Below are positions 52,963-63,341 of a stretch of 64,000 bases of DNA, piece by piece. How positions within the stretch are numbered: position 1 is the first letter of the stretch; each line of letters opens with the position of its first letter. This stretch comes from Paenibacillus kribbensis (lineage in GTDB: Bacteria; Bacillota; Bacilli; Paenibacillales; Paenibacillaceae). The stretch covers positions 5,393,501 through 5,457,500 of the forward strand of contig NZ_CP020028.1 of the NCBI RefSeq assembly GCF_002240415.1, written 5' to 3'. The notes below the pieces were generated by a model. The model was not told the origin of the DNA. It searched no databases and saw only the letters and a program-made list of their open reading frames with translations. A program made the position numbers and the translations under genes.

Positions 52963-53907
52963 TTACGGAATCAGGCCATTTTCTCCCCTGATTTTGTCCG
53001 CCATCTCGTCAATCTTGCGAAGACGGTGATTTACACCGGATTTACTGACGACCCCTTTGAGCATTTCCCCGACCTCTTTCAAGTTCAAATCAGGATGGGC
53101 CAGTCGGATTTCTGCCACTTCCCGCAGCTTGTCCGGCAAGGTCTCCAAACCAACTTCCCTCTCCAGCAGCTTGATGTTCTCAATTTGCCGGACCGCAGCG
53201 CCGATCGTTTTGTTCAAATTGGCTGTTTCGCAGTTGACAATGCGATTTACGGAGTTGCGCATATCGCGCATAATACGTACATCCTCAAATTTGAACAAGG
53301 CCTGATGCGCCCCAATGATGCTGAGCAGCTCAATGATCTTCTCGCCTTCCTTGATGTAGAGAATAAAGCCTTTTTTTCGCTCAATACAGCGGGCATTCAG
53401 ATGAAACTCATTCGCTAGATCTACCAGTGCCTGACAATGCTCCTCATACATCGAGGAAATTTCAAGATGGTAAGACGATCCCTCCGGGTTGTTCACAGAG
53501 CCACCGGCCATAAAGGCCCCTCGCAGATAAGCCCGCTTACAACAGTTTTTCCGAATAATCTCCCGATTAATCCCGTCCGTGAACAAGAAGCCTTCAGACA
53601 CGATGTACAAATCCTTCAACAGCTCTTGTACACCGTTAGGAATACGGACAATGTATACATTATTTTTTTTCAAGCGCATTTTTTTCCGTACAAGCAGTTC
53701 AATGTGAAGCTGAAAATGCTTTTTGATCAAGGAGTAAATCCGCCTTGCAATCGCGGCATTTTCTGTGGACACGTCCAATATCACCCTTTTATTCGACAGT
53801 TGTACGGATCCGAGCATACGTATAAGCGCAGATAGCTCCGCTTTTTCACAGCAGGGCTGGCTTTCAATCATCGTAAGCTCTTTTTTCGTTTGTGCCGCAA
53901 AGGACAA
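52963..53907 (-). CDS. whiA: WhiA, DNA-binding protein of cell division/sporulation
   Basis: 314 residues from the TTG at 53907 ([11 protein letters not shown]), eight bases after GGAGG; a GTG inside the ribosome site is rejected. An N-terminal LAGLIDADG-like domain ([37 protein letters not shown]) without nuclease residues, and a C-terminal helix-turn-helix ([27 protein letters not shown]). WhiA affects chromosome segregation and Z-ring formation. It starts 5 bases after yvcK; both belong to the rapZ-yvcK-whiA unit found across Firmicutes. Confidence 0.95.
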   Translation of the reverse strand: MSFAAQTKKELTMIESQPCCEKAELSALIRMLGSVQLSNKRVILDVSTENAAIARRIYSLIKKHFQLHIELLVRKKMRLKKNNVYIVRIPNGVQELLKDLYIVSEGFLFTDGINREIIRKNCCKRAYLRGAFMAGGSVNNPEGSSYHLEISSMYEEHCQALVDLANEFHLNARCIERKKGFILYIKEGEKIIELLSIIGAHQALFKFEDVRIMRDMRNSVNRIVNCETANLNKTIGAAVRQIENIKLLEREVGLETLPDKLREVAEIRLAHPDLNLKEVGEMLKGVVSKSGVNHRLRKIDEMADKIRGENGLIP

Positions 53908-53912
53908 GGGAC

Positions 53913-54902
53913 TCACCTCCTTCTTAATATCCAGTTTTGTACCAATTGGTAAATGTGCTGGCTCAGTTTGTCTGCATCATGCCGTAAATACGTGCGGAAC
54001 AGAACTAACGTATCTGCCACCACTTTATATCCCCGGTCATTCAGTTCTCCCATGTCGACTTGGACTGGCTTGGCACCCTGCTCGGCATACATTTCCTGCA
54101 CTTGAGGGGGGATTTCTCCGTTATTTACAATGACATAGTCGAAGAGATGGTGGCCTACATGATCGAAAATAGCCTGCAGATGATCTCCCACCGTATAGCC
54201 ATCGGTTTCACCCGGCTGAGTCATGACATTGCAGACAAAAATTTTGATAGCGTCGGATTTCACGACAGCCTCAGCGAGCTTTGGAACGAGCAGATTGGGT
54301 AAAATACTGGTATACAAACTGCCGGGCCCAATCAGAATCGCATCGGCTTCATTAATGGCCTCTACAGCCTCAGGCAACGGCTCCACGTGAGTCGGTTCAA
54401 GAAAAACACGCTTGATTCTCTGACCCGCTTCCGGGATTTTGGACTCTCCGGTAATCACCGTGCCATCCTCCATTTCCGCACTCAAAACGACGCCCTCTTC
54501 GGCTGCCGGCAGTACACGTCCCCGGACAGCAAATACACGGCTAAGCTCACGCACCGCCGTCACAAAATCACCTGATATATCGGTCATCGCCGCCAAGATC
54601 AGATTGCCCAAACTATGGCCAGATAATCCCGATCCTGCGCCGAAACGGTATTTTAGCATATCTGACATCACTGGTTCTACGTCAGCCAAGGCAGTCAACA
54701 CATTGCGAATGTCCCCTGGAGGGGGCATCTGCAGCTCACTTCGCAATATCCCGGAGCTTCCGCCATCGTCAGCGACTGTCACAATAGCCGTAATATCCAG
54801 CGGCTTTTGCTTCAAGCCCCGCAGCATGACAGACAAGCCGGTTCCCCCGCCCATAACAACAATACGCGGGCGCTCCCGTTGTGATCCGGTCTCTTTCATC
54901 AT
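53913..54902 (-). CDS. yvcK: YvcK/MgfK, UDP-GlcNAc-binding gluconeogenesis factor
   Basis: 329 residues. The CofD-like P-loop fold is marked by [19 protein letters not shown] and [27 protein letters not shown] and [16 protein letters not shown] are also conserved. Proteins of this family bind UDP-GlcNAc and direct carbon to cell-wall synthesis during gluconeogenic growth. Two adjacent ATGs follow GAGGTGA; the second (54899) has the better spacing. It lies 9 bases below rapZ. Confidence 0.93.
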   Translation of the reverse strand: MMKETGSQRERPRIVVMGGGTGLSVMLRGLKQKPLDITAIVTVADDGGSSGILRSELQMPPPGDIRNVLTALADVEPVMSDMLKYRFGAGSGLSGHSLGNLILAAMTDISGDFVTAVRELSRVFAVRGRVLPAAEEGVVLSAEMEDGTVITGESKIPEAGQRIKRVFLEPTHVEPLPEAVEAINEADAILIGPGSLYTSILPNLLVPKLAEAVVKSDAIKIFVCNVMTQPGETDGYTVGDHLQAIFDHVGHHLFDYVIVNNGEIPPQVQEMYAEQGAKPVQVDMGELNDRGYKVVADTLVLFRTYLRHDADKLSQHIYQLVQNWILRRR

Positions 54903-54911
54903 TTCACCTCA

Positions 54912-55811
54912 TTAATGCCGGTCCCGGTCAGCATCCCGATGCGAAACAGAAACAGATTCTGTCTCGCTGGCACCCAGCATTTTTCCTAAATATTCCGATA
55001 TTGCAACAGAACGATGCTTACCGCCGGTACAGCCAATACCGATAATAACCTGGCTCTTGCCTTCTTTACGGTATTGTGGGATCAAAAAATGTAACATATC
55101 CAGCAGCTTGGTCAGGAATGCCTGAGTCTCAGGCCATTTCATAACATAATCATACACATCGCTGTCCTGTCCCGTGTTGGGACGAAGATGGTCCACATAG
55201 TGAGGATTAGGCAGGAAGCGCACATCGAATACAAGATCGGCATCAATGGGAATACCATATTTAAAGCCAAAAGAAGTAATGTTCACGGAAAGCATACTGC
55301 TCTCCAGATGCGAAAATCTCGAAATGATCCGAGCCTTTAAGGTTGCGGGCTTCATCGTGCTTGTATCAATAACCTCAGAAGCGGAGCTTTTCAGTTCCTC
55401 CAGCATTTTACGTTCCAGGCGGATTCCGTCCAAAGGCATACCGTCTGGAGCAAGTGGATGACGTCGACGACTTTCCTTGTATCGTTGTACAAGAACGCCG
55501 TCATTGGCATTCAAGAATAGAATTTCACAATGAATCGTAAAATGATCTTTAATATAATTTAATGATTCCGATAAAGCAGTAAAAAATTCTCGTCCGCGCA
55601 AATCAATGACGAGTGCCACTTTACCTATTTTTCCGTTAGACTGCTCGATCAATTCGGCAAATTTGGGAATCAGCACAGGGGGCAAATTGTCGACGCAGAA
55701 GAAGCCCAAGTCTTCCAGGCTCTGCACCGCAATGGTCTTCCCTGCACCTGACATCCCCGTAATAATAATGAGCGTTGCCCACGGCGCAGCATTTTTTAGG
55801 TTGTCTGTCAT
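54912..55811 (-). CDS. rapZ: RapZ/YvcJ, nucleotide-binding RNase adapter family
   Basis: 299 residues. Walker A IITGMSGAGKTIAVQSLEDLG, and the RapZ C-terminal domain with the signature IGIGCTGGKHRSVAISEYL. DNLPPVLIPKFAEL and VFDVRFLPNPHYV are typical. In B. subtilis, YvcJ hydrolyses GTP and affects competence; in E. coli, RapZ controls GlmZ small RNA. The ATG follows GAGGGAAG. First of rapZ-yvcK-whiA. A C-terminal His/Arg/Asp-rich tail (SVSHRDADRDRH) extends beyond the usual end. Confidence 0.94.
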   Translation of the reverse strand: MTDNLKNAAPWATLIIITGMSGAGKTIAVQSLEDLGFFCVDNLPPVLIPKFAELIEQSNGKIGKVALVIDLRGREFFTALSESLNYIKDHFTIHCEILFLNANDGVLVQRYKESRRRHPLAPDGMPLDGIRLERKMLEELKSSASEVIDTSTMKPATLKARIISRFSHLESSMLSVNITSFGFKYGIPIDADLVFDVRFLPNPHYVDHLRPNTGQDSDVYDYVMKWPETQAFLTKLLDMLHFLIPQYRKEGKSQVIIGIGCTGGKHRSVAISEYLGKMLGASETESVSVSHRDADRDRH

Positions 55812-55875
55812 ATGGACTTCCCTCTCCTTTTGCTTCTTCGCTCTATGTGAGTACCCGTTATCAGCAACCTGTAGA

Positions 55876-56826
55876 TCAGGAACGCAGCAGCAAGCCCGCA
55901 GCTCCTACGATACCCGCGTCATTACCCAGCAGTGCCGGGGCAATGGATACTCCTTGCTGAAGCGGCTCAGGTGCCAGCTTAGCGTATACGCGACGCATTT
56001 CTTCAAACAAGAAGTCGCCTGCTTTGGACACACCGCCGCCTACAATAAACAACTCCGGATTGAGCACCGCCGCCACGGCTGCCATCGATTTCCCCAAATA
56101 AAAAGCAGCCCGGTTTACGATACGCAATGCGACCTCATCACCAGCTTTGGCAGCATCAAATACTTCTTTGGCGGCAATTTGATCCTCCAGTGCCAGAGAG
56201 GTCCGATCACCACGCTCTACAGCGTCTTTGGCCATACGAATAATGCCTGTTGCGGAAGATACGGTCTCCAGACAACCCATTTTACCGCATCCACACTGAA
56301 TGGCCTCCAAATCAGGCACTACGCTCATATGTCCAATTTCCCCGGCCATACCCGAGAAGCCTTGATATATTTTACCATTAATAATAATGCCGCCGCCAAC
56401 ACCTGTTCCCAGGGTATAGCATACGCAGTTTTCTATGCCTTTGCCTGCTCCGGCCCATGCTTCGCCAAGCGCAGCAACATTAGCATCATTGTCTATCTTT
56501 ACCGGCTTGCCGATCCGTTCCTCCAAAATCGCACGAATCGGTACGTCACGAAAGCCAATATTGGGCGCGAGGACAATAACACCTTCGCGAACATTCGTAA
56601 ACCCCGCAACACCCGCACCGACACCCTTTAGTTGATCCCACTCATAAGGAGATTGCTCAACAATGTGACGCACATATTTTTCGATATTGCTGACTACAAC
56701 ATCTACGCCCTTATCGGTTTCGGTTGGCCCCTCGTAAGTGTGCAAAAGCTGTCCGTTTTCATTACAAATGCCTACTTTAATCGCTGTACCGCCCAAATCG
56801 ACACCCACATAGATACTTTCAGACAT
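55876..56826 (-). CDS. glcK: ROK-family glucokinase
   Basis: 316 residues. ATP site VGVDLGGTAIKVGICNENG; substrate region NIGFRDVPIRAILEERIGKPVKIDNDANVAALGE with catalytic Asp (NDAN); the ROK zinc site CGCGKMGCLETVSS. GTGVGGGIIINGKIY is the second phosphate loop. It phosphorylates glucose. In B. subtilis, nudF (yvcI) lies between trxB and yvcJ; here glucokinase takes that place, 64 bases before rapZ. No sign of a helix-turn-helix, so it is not a ROK repressor. The ATG follows AAAGGTGG. Confidence 0.93.
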   Translation of the reverse strand: MSESIYVGVDLGGTAIKVGICNENGQLLHTYEGPTETDKGVDVVVSNIEKYVRHIVEQSPYEWDQLKGVGAGVAGFTNVREGVIVLAPNIGFRDVPIRAILEERIGKPVKIDNDANVAALGEAWAGAGKGIENCVCYTLGTGVGGGIIINGKIYQGFSGMAGEIGHMSVVPDLEAIQCGCGKMGCLETVSSATGIIRMAKDAVERGDRTSLALEDQIAAKEVFDAAKAGDEVALRIVNRAAFYLGKSMAAVAAVLNPELFIVGGGVSKAGDFLFEEMRRVYAKLAPEPLQQGVSIAPALLGNDAGIVGAAGLLLRS

Positions 56827-57008
56827 GTTTCAAGCCACCTTTATGTTTACTTAAAAACTTTGTATGAAACATATAAATAAAATCATGACTTCGTAATCGT
56901 GATCCTACGTTCCAACTATAATTGAAGCCCCCGTTACGGTCAAGGACACTTGCCTATTGAAAGATGTACGATTAGCGGAACTTTTGGCCTCAATGATCCA
57001 CAAAAAGG

Positions 57009-57037
57009 AAAAAGCCTGTGCAAACGCAGCAGGCTTT
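57009..57037 (-). terminator. Terminator after trxB
   Basis: On the minus strand, AAAGCCTG and CAGGCTTT pair around 11 bases, followed by TTCC. It suggests glcK has its own promoter in 56827-57008, where no other feature is seen. Confidence 0.7.
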
Positions 57038-57116
57038 CTCTTCCTGAACATCGGGGATCGCATATAACAGACTACCCTTACTCCATCCTAGCCATATTCT
57101 GAGCTATAAGCTGTCT

Positions 57117-58070
57117 TTATTGATCCAGTGTTTTGCTCCAGTCATGAACAGCGCTGCCCTCGAGATACTTCTCGCAGTCCATAGCCGCCATGCAGCCCGT
57201 ACCCGCAGCCGTAATAGCTTGGCGGTAACGATTATCCTGCACATCTCCACACGCAAAAACGCCGGGGATGTTCGTTTCCGTCGTGCCTGGCTTTACTTGA
57301 ATATAGCCGTGATCGTCTGTATGGATTTGACCGTTCAGGAAGCTTGTATTTGGTGTATGCCCGATCGCTACGAACACGCCATCCGCCTCAATCAGCTCAT
57401 CCTGATTGTTTTCATTATTGTGTACCTTCAAGCCCTTCAATCCGGTTTCTCCCGTTACGACTTCCAGAGGAGTCCGGTTTAAGGCCCAGTGTACTTTTTC
57501 ATTCTCACGTGCGCGGTCTTGCATAATTTTAGAAGCCCGCAGCTCATCACGACGATGAACCAGGGTTACACTGGAGGCAAACCGGGTCAAGAAGCCCGCT
57601 TCCTCCATCGCCGAATCACCGCCGCCGACCACAATGATCTTTTTCCCACGGAAAAAGAAGCCGTCACAGGTTGCACACGTGCTGACTCCGCGCCCTACAT
57701 TGTCCTGCTCACCCGGAATGCCGAGATATTTGGCAGACGCGCCTGTAGCAATAATAACCGACTCCGCCTCAATGATGCCTTTACCCTCTACCTTCACTTT
57801 AAAAGGGCGCTTGCTGAGATCCACTTCCTCTACCCAGCCGGAAGTAAATTCAGCGCCAAAGCGTTCAGCCTGCTTGCGCATGTTATCCATCAATTCAGGC
57901 CCAAGGATACCTTGCTCAAAACCCGGGAAATTTTCAATTTCGGTCGTCGTGGTAAGCTGCCCGCCGGGCTGCATTCCCTCAATGATCAGCGGATTCATGT
58001 TAGCGCGCGCCAAATAAATAGCGGCCGTGTAGCCTGCGGGACCTGTACCAATAATTATGGATTTATACAT
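57117..58070 (-). CDS. trxB: Thioredoxin reductase
   Basis: 317 residues. FAD motif IIIGTGPAGYTAAIYLARA; active-site disulfide CATCDG (the Cys pair); NADPH motif VVGGGDSAMEEAGFL; second FAD motif GVFACGDVQDNRYRQ and C-terminal GCMAAMDCEKYLEG. It reduces thioredoxin with NADPH. The ATG follows AAAGGAGG. It follows the TPR gene by 39 bases on the same strand and is likely in that transcript. Same neighbours as in B. subtilis (yvcD-trxB). Confidence 0.97.
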   Translation of the reverse strand: MYKSIIIGTGPAGYTAAIYLARANMNPLIIEGMQPGGQLTTTTEIENFPGFEQGILGPELMDNMRKQAERFGAEFTSGWVEEVDLSKRPFKVKVEGKGIIEAESVIIATGASAKYLGIPGEQDNVGRGVSTCATCDGFFFRGKKIIVVGGGDSAMEEAGFLTRFASSVTLVHRRDELRASKIMQDRARENEKVHWALNRTPLEVVTGETGLKGLKVHNNENNQDELIEADGVFVAIGHTPNTSFLNGQIHTDDHGYIQVKPGTTETNIPGVFACGDVQDNRYRQAITAAGTGCMAAMDCEKYLEGSAVHDWSKTLDQ

Positions 58071-58109
58071 ACGTTTGTTGCCTCCTTTAAGTGATGTTTG
58101 GAGCAGGTC

Positions 58110-59888
58110 TCAGACCTGCTTTTTAAACGTGGAGAGCGGCTGCTTCAGCTTCTGCTTGATACCACACACACTGTCAATCTGGCGTGCATAGCGGCTTACA
58201 GTCGATACGGAAATACCATAGCGATCGGCTACTTCCTGATAGGTGACTGAATGATGATGCATTTTGGCTGTCAAATATTCCAGCGCCGCTGCCCATCCCT
58301 CGGTATGCTGAACCATCGGAACTTCCGGAGCAAGTCGATCCGAATACTCCAGCCAAAGCGATCTTAAATCGTGCTGCATGGCCGGATCTGACGGTTTACT
58401 CATGACGGTCAGCACCTTATCGAGCACTGCCTGCCATTGCGGATCGACCGGAGAAGCAGAACCATCGCCTTCGATTGTGCGGTAATCCCTTTCGGCTTCC
58501 AACCGCTCCATCTGTTCTGCTTGCGGAGCCATTTCCTGCACGCCATGCTCCTGATCCATCAGCTCTTGCAGGACCTGCAAGGCACGCTGTTTCAGCTCAT
58601 CCTCCTGATCCGGATCTTCTACAAAGGACTCCAGTGCCTGGCGCACCTCATCATCACCGATCAGACTCAGCGCCTGAATGACTTGCAACTGAGTTGCCCG
58701 GTCTCCGTGGCGCAAAGCCCAGAAGAAGGATGACCGTATAAGCGGGTCCTTCTTCATGCTGTCAGGCACTTGCTCAGCACCGAACTTCTCCCACATGCGG
58801 AATTGCTCCTCAAAAGGGAGATGATAATGGTAGCTGAGCACTTGCAGCGGTGTACCCTCCTGCTGGAGCTCCTCCAGCCGGGACAGGAAAAAGCGCGGAA
58901 CTTCTGAGGAAGCATCCTGCTTTTGCAAATGACTCCACAGCCGCCGGGCTTCCGCATATCTTCCCGTATTGCTGGCAGCTACCGCCGTGTAATGGTACAA
59001 GGAAGCGTCAGCACTGTTCTCTCCAGTGCCATGCAGCAACCTGCGGAAATGTCTGTAGGCCTCCTCATGGCGTCCAAGAATCCCCATGGTGGTCGCCAGC
59101 TTGAATACCTGCTCCTCCTGAAACGGGATGGTGACCGCCAAGGTTTGAACCAGGCGATCCAATTCGGGGCCGCCTCCCTCATGCTGATAAAAGATTGCCA
59201 GATTGCAGAGCGCGTGCAAATTCCCCGGCTCATCCTCCAGCACTCGAAGAATAACGGTTTTGGCATTTTGGAACAATCCCATGTAGTAATAGGCCAATGC
59301 CAAATTATTACGCGCAGCGAACATATCGGGCTGTTCCTCCGAAATTTGCTTGAGCAATTGAGCTGCCTGCGCGAATTTCCCTTCCTCCAGCAGGACGCGG
59401 GCCTGATCATGCTCGACCACTCCCTGCCGGGCCTTAATGCGGTTCAGCTTGGTTGGACGGTCCAGCTCATAATAGAGCAGTTCCATCATTTCCTCGGCTT
59501 CATCAAGAAACTGCCCTTCCTCGTCCTCCTCCAGGTACGTGACCAAGGCTTTCTCCGCTTCTTCAAATTGCTCCATATTAGCGTAATTATTCGCCATATA
59601 GAAATAACACTCTGTCATAGACGGATCTACGTCGCTCAGAACAGAGGACAGGATCTCATTCGAGCCTGCATAATCCCCCATCTCTGATAATATACCCGCC
59701 ATATTGCAATGATTCACCGGATTATCCGGTTCATATTCAACGGCTTTACGAAAATATTTCAATGCCTTGTCATAATGATTGCGATCAAGCGAGCGCACAG
59801 CTTTCTCAAAAAAGAAAGATGCGTCGAAACGCAAAGCAATAATCTTAGGGCTAAGTTGTTCCGATGCTCGCAGATGTTTCCCTTTCAT
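58110..59888 (-). CDS. yvcD: Tetratricopeptide-repeat protein (YvcD-like) with C-terminal HTH
   Basis: About 592 residues. TPR units begin at about residue 25 (FFEKAVRSLDRNHYDKALKYFRKAVEYEPDNPVNHCNMAG) and continue to ~300. A central helical region follows (RSSFFWALRHGDRATQLQVIQAL, HEAT-like). The C terminus (about 545-575) reads SVTYQEVADRYGISVSTVSRYARQIDS, a clear helix-turn-helix. A repeat-scaffold protein with a DNA-binding end would suit regulation; no ligand is evident. The ATG at 59888 lies 14 bases after AAAGGAGG; a GTG is inside that site. Gene neighbours (trxB, his) match B. subtilis yvcD. Confidence 0.8.
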   Translation of the reverse strand: MKGKHLRASEQLSPKIIALRFDASFFFEKAVRSLDRNHYDKALKYFRKAVEYEPDNPVNHCNMAGILSEMGDYAGSNEILSSVLSDVDPSMTECYFYMANNYANMEQFEEAEKALVTYLEEDEEGQFLDEAEEMMELLYYELDRPTKLNRIKARQGVVEHDQARVLLEEGKFAQAAQLLKQISEEQPDMFAARNNLALAYYYMGLFQNAKTVILRVLEDEPGNLHALCNLAIFYQHEGGGPELDRLVQTLAVTIPFQEEQVFKLATTMGILGRHEEAYRHFRRLLHGTGENSADASLYHYTAVAASNTGRYAEARRLWSHLQKQDASSEVPRFFLSRLEELQQEGTPLQVLSYHYHLPFEEQFRMWEKFGAEQVPDSMKKDPLIRSSFFWALRHGDRATQLQVIQALSLIGDDEVRQALESFVEDPDQEDELKQRALQVLQELMDQEHGVQEMAPQAEQMERLEAERDYRTIEGDGSASPVDPQWQAVLDKVLTVMSKPSDPAMQHDLRSLWLEYSDRLAPEVPMVQHTEGWAAALEYLTAKMHHHSVTYQEVADRYGISVSTVSRYARQIDSVCGIKQKLKQPLSTFKKQV

Positions 59889-60054
59889 AAATAACCAAGG
59901 CACCTCCTTTAAATGTAACTGGCATGTTCATACCCTCCAGTATACCACAACTTCAAAACGACTTGACAGTCAGTTGTGTCCCATTCCAAAAAACGGATGA
60001 TGTTTGTTTTTCAATAAACACGTACCGCTAGACACGTGCAAGGGGATGCGCCAA

Positions 60055-60096
60055 TAGCCGAGCGCGTTTTCCTCTTCAGAAGGCAGCGTTCGGCTA
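60055..60096 (-). terminator. Hairpin after the his operon
   Basis: TAGCCG/CGGCTA ends with extra GCGC pairing across a ~25-base loop. There is no T run, so it is a weak terminator candidate for hisJ. The rest of 59904-60134 shows only the TPR gene's promoter side. Confidence 0.4.
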
Positions 60097-60134
60097 GTTG
60101 CTAGATATATATTTAGACCAAATCAACACGAAAA

Positions 60135-60959
60135 TTAAAGTGTCAGCGGCACCAACGCACGTTCACGATGCTGAAATACCGCAAGCTCGCGATAGCCGAC
60201 TTCATATAGGAGAGCGCGCGCCTTCTCCAAATGCTCGGACAGCTTCGCCGGATCATGGGCATCCGAGCCGACGGTCAGCGGGATGCCTAGCGATAAAGCC
60301 GCCTCCAGCATGCGGCGACTCGGGAACATCTCCGCACAGGGCTTGGATAGCCCTGATGCATTCAGCTCCATCGCCCGACCGCTGCGGGCAACGGCTGAGA
60401 GTGCGGAGCGCTCCAGTTCACGCAACTCCTCCTCTTCCTCCGGCTTCGGATGATGGCCGAAGCGCTTAATGACATCCAAATGGCCCATGATGTCATATAA
60501 GCCGGTAGCTGCCGCCTTGGAAACCGCATCGTAATACGTGCGGTATACCTCCAGCACATTTTTGCCCTCCCAATGGTGTACCTGACGGAAGTCCGTGACA
60601 TCCCATTCACCTAGGAAGTGGACGGAGCCAATCACATAATCCCATGGATACGCGGTGATCATATCTTCAATTTCTCGTTCCCAGCCCTCAATGTAGTCGC
60701 CTTCCAGGCCGACACGAATGTCAATTTGGTCTTTATAGCGTTCCTTCAGCTCCAGACACTCTTCTACATATCGGGGCAGCTCCTCCATTGGCATCGCCAT
60801 TTCCGGGTAATAGTCAGCTGGTTTTACATGCAGCAGCGGCATGTGATCCGATAAACCGAGCTGATCCAGACCCAGCCGAATCCCCTGCTGCACATACTCC
60901 TCCAGGCTTCCTATCGCGTGACCGCACCGGGCATGATGCGTGTGATAGTCAATTTTCAT
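60135..60959 (-). CDS. hisJ: Histidinol-phosphatase, PHP family
   Basis: 274 residues. PHP metal motifs: KIDYHTHHARCGHAIG at the start, GLSDHMPL, and SDAHDPAKL near the end. It removes phosphate from histidinol phosphate, step 8 of histidine synthesis. Bacillus uses this PHP form (HisJ) instead of the HisB-fused HAD type. Here it ends the his operon, 36 bases after hisIE. The start ATG follows AAAGGGGCGAG. The middle shows RVGLEGDYIEGWEREIEDM and PWDYVIGSVHFLGEWDVTDF, typical of the family. Confidence 0.93.
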   Translation of the reverse strand: MKIDYHTHHARCGHAIGSLEEYVQQGIRLGLDQLGLSDHMPLLHVKPADYYPEMAMPMEELPRYVEECLELKERYKDQIDIRVGLEGDYIEGWEREIEDMITAYPWDYVIGSVHFLGEWDVTDFRQVHHWEGKNVLEVYRTYYDAVSKAAATGLYDIMGHLDVIKRFGHHPKPEEEEELRELERSALSAVARSGRAMELNASGLSKPCAEMFPSRRMLEAALSLGIPLTVGSDAHDPAKLSEHLEKARALLYEVGYRELAVFQHRERALVPLTL

Positions 60960-60995
60960 GCGGCCCTCGCCCCTTTCTGCACCATAAGACCCATT

Positions 60996-61739
60996 TTAAT
61001 CACGACGAGGACGCTCATGACGACGATTCAGCTCAGCCAGCACATCATCCAGTGGCAGCTTGCGCTCTTGCAGCAGCACCAGCAGATGATAAATTAAATC
61101 GCTGACCTCCAGACGCAGCTCCTCATTATCTTTATTTTTGGCGGCAATGATCGTCTCGGAAGCTTCCTCGCCAACCTTTTTCAGGATTTTGTCTACGCCT
61201 TTATCAAAAAGATAGGTCGTGTAGGCTCCTTCGGGGCGTGTCTCTTCGCGCTCCTTAATGATCGCCTCCAATTGGGCAAGCACCTCAAAGCGGTTTGCCG
61301 CAGCGTTGGCCGTTCCACCCGTCTCTACCTCCTCTGCTTGCCCCGCCGCTGCATTGCCAGTGGCAGATACGAGAGCCGTTCCCGGAGCAGAAATCTCACG
61401 GGAAAAGCAGCTCGTCGCTCCTGTATGACAGGCAGGACCGTTCGGAATGACACGCACAAGCAGAGCATCACCGTCACAATCCAGCTGGATGGAGGTGATT
61501 TTTTGCGTATTGCCGGAGGTTGCCCCCTTATGCCACAGCTCCTGTCTGGAACGAGACCAAAACCAGGTCTCTCCCAATTCCAGAGACAGCTTCAGCGACT
61601 CGCGGTTCATATAAGCCAGGGTCAGCACCTGAAGCGTAGCATCATCCTGTACAATGGCTGAGACAAGTCCCGCTTCATTCCAGCGGATATTATCCAATAT
61701 CTGCTCCAGAGATAGCTGCTCGTTTAATTCATTGCTCAT
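60996..61739 (-). CDS. hisI: Bifunctional phosphoribosyl-AMP cyclohydrolase / phosphoribosyl-ATP pyrophosphatase
   Basis: 247 residues (hisIE). HisI part (about 10-120): [39 protein letters not shown] and [13 protein letters not shown] (zinc Cys). HisE part (about 155-247): [21 protein letters not shown] then [19 protein letters not shown]. An Ala/Gly/Glu-rich linker (about 125-155; [19 protein letters not shown]) joins the two, longer than in B. subtilis HisI. Catalyses steps 2 and 3. The ATG overlaps the hisF stop (ATGA). Coupled to hisF. Confidence 0.95.
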   Translation of the reverse strand: MSNELNEQLSLEQILDNIRWNEAGLVSAIVQDDATLQVLTLAYMNRESLKLSLELGETWFWSRSRQELWHKGATSGNTQKITSIQLDCDGDALLVRVIPNGPACHTGATSCFSREISAPGTALVSATGNAAAGQAEEVETGGTANAAANRFEVLAQLEAIIKEREETRPEGAYTTYLFDKGVDKILKKVGEEASETIIAAKNKDNEELRLEVSDLIYHLLVLLQERKLPLDDVLAELNRRHERPRRD

Positions 61740-62494
61740 CGTATCTCCACTCCTCTGCGCTTCAAATCCCGTTTTAGCTTAGGGATTCCTATTTCTTTAT
61801 AGTGAAAAATCGTGGCCGCCAGTCCAGCATCCGCCTTGCCCACCGTAAACACGTCATAAAAATGTTCCTGCTTGCCAGCTCCACCGGAAGCAATGACCGG
61901 AATCCCCACTGCATCCGACACCGCAGCCGTGAGTGGGAGGTCAAATCCATCCTTGGTTCCGTCCGCATTCATGCTAGTCAGCAGAATTTCTCCAGCCCCC
62001 AGCTGTTCAGCCTCCTTGGCCCAGGCCAAAGCGCGGATACCGGATGGCGTGCGACCTCCGTGCGTATATACTTCCCACTCGCCCCACGCCTCATTGTACT
62101 TGGCGTCAATTGCAACAACGATGCATTGCGAGCCAAAGCTGCGCGCACCCTCCGCGATTAGCTGAGGGTTACGGACAGCCGCCGTATTCACGCCAATTTT
62201 ATCGGCCCCGGCACGCAGAATGCGTTTCATATCATCGACATGGGATATGCCGCCGCCGACCGTGAAGGGAATGGAAATTTCTCCGGCCGTCTGGCGAACG
62301 ACCGCTTCCATGGTGGCACGACCTTCAACCGACGCGGAAATATCCAGAAATACAATTTCGTCCGCCCCTTCCCGGTCATACAGCGCCGCCAGCTCTACCG
62401 GATCGCCCGCATCGCGTAGATTCACAAAATTGACGCCCTTAACCACCCTGCCATCCTTTACATCCAGACAGGGAATAATACGTTTAGCCAGCAT
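61736..62494 (-). CDS. hisF: Imidazole glycerol phosphate synthase cyclase subunit
   Basis: 252 residues; barrel enzyme making IGP and AICAR with HisH-delivered ammonia. Motifs: [19 protein letters not shown] (Asp11), [53 protein letters not shown] (Asp130-type), and [16 protein letters not shown]. Full length. 11 bases after hisA; overlaps hisIE by four bases. The ATG follows AGGGGGAGTA. Confidence 0.97.
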   Translation of the reverse strand: MLAKRIIPCLDVKDGRVVKGVNFVNLRDAGDPVELAALYDREGADEIVFLDISASVEGRATMEAVVRQTAGEISIPFTVGGGISHVDDMKRILRAGADKIGVNTAAVRNPQLIAEGARSFGSQCIVVAIDAKYNEAWGEWEVYTHGGRTPSGIRALAWAKEAEQLGAGEILLTSMNADGTKDGFDLPLTAAVSDAVGIPVIASGGAGKQEHFYDVFTVGKADAGLAATIFHYKEIGIPKLKRDLKRRGVEIR

Positions 62495-62505
62495 GCTTAC
62501 TCCCC

Positions 62506-63237
62506 CTATGCCCTTGCTACAGCTTGTACGGCGGCCTGTAAATCAATGCTTCCTGTGTACAATGCCTTACCCACAATGGCACCGCCTACACCTTCTTGTG
62601 CATACGCGCTCAGTGTGATCAGATCATCCATCTGACTGACACCTCCGGAAGCAATAACGGTACGTCCGCTGCTTTTCGCAAGTGCTACGATCGCCTCCAC
62701 ATTCGGGCCCTGCATCATTCCATCGCGGGAAATGTCTGTAAAGATGAACGTCTCCGCCCCCTTGGCGGCCAGCTCAGCAGCCAGTTCATCCGCGCGTACC
62801 TCCGAGGTTTCGAGCCACCCGCGCGTGGCTACATAGCCATTTCGTGCATCCAGACCGATAGCGATCCGATCACCGTAGGCAGCTAATACCGCTTCGGTAA
62901 AGGCACGGTCCTCAATCGCCGCCGTGCCCAAAATCACACGGCTCACGCCTAACGACAACAATCGCTCTACGTGCTCGCGTGTTCGCAAGCCGCCACCCAC
63001 CTGTACTGGCACCTGTACTGCAGAAGCGATGCGCCCGATTAATTCATCGTTCACCGGGTGGCCCGCTTTAGCACCGTCCAGATCAACCAAATGAATGTAG
63101 GAGCCGCCCTTACGCTCCCATTCTCGGGCTACCTCTACCGGATTTTCGTTGTATATCGTCTCCTGGTTGTAATCCCCCTGTACCAACCGTACACATTTGC
63201 CATCGCGAATATCAATCGCCGGATATATCGTGAACAA
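62506..63237 (-). CDS. hisA: ProFAR isomerase
   Basis: 243 residues from the TTG at 63237 ([17 protein letters not shown]), after AAGGGGGT; a longer ATG start overlaps that site. Barrel isomerase: catalytic Asp8 (AIDIRDG) and Asp ~129 (VIATR...[14 protein letters not shown]), [15 protein letters not shown] and [13 protein letters not shown]. Turns ProFAR into PRFAR, step 4. 104 bases after hisH, a larger gap than others in the operon, without a terminator. Confidence 0.95.
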   Translation of the reverse strand: MFTIYPAIDIRDGKCVRLVQGDYNQETIYNENPVEVAREWERKGGSYIHLVDLDGAKAGHPVNDELIGRIASAVQVPVQVGGGLRTREHVERLLSLGVSRVILGTAAIEDRAFTEAVLAAYGDRIAIGLDARNGYVATRGWLETSEVRADELAAELAAKGAETFIFTDISRDGMMQGPNVEAIVALAKSSGRTVIASGGVSQMDDLITLSAYAQEGVGGAIVGKALYTGSIDLQAAVQAVARA

Positions 63238-63341
63238 AGCATGACCCCCTTGTGAGCTATTCCACATTCATATGCCTTACATCAATCAACGCCCAAAGAC
63301 AGCCGTACCACCCTCCCGCAAGACTGAAGACTGATGAGTAG

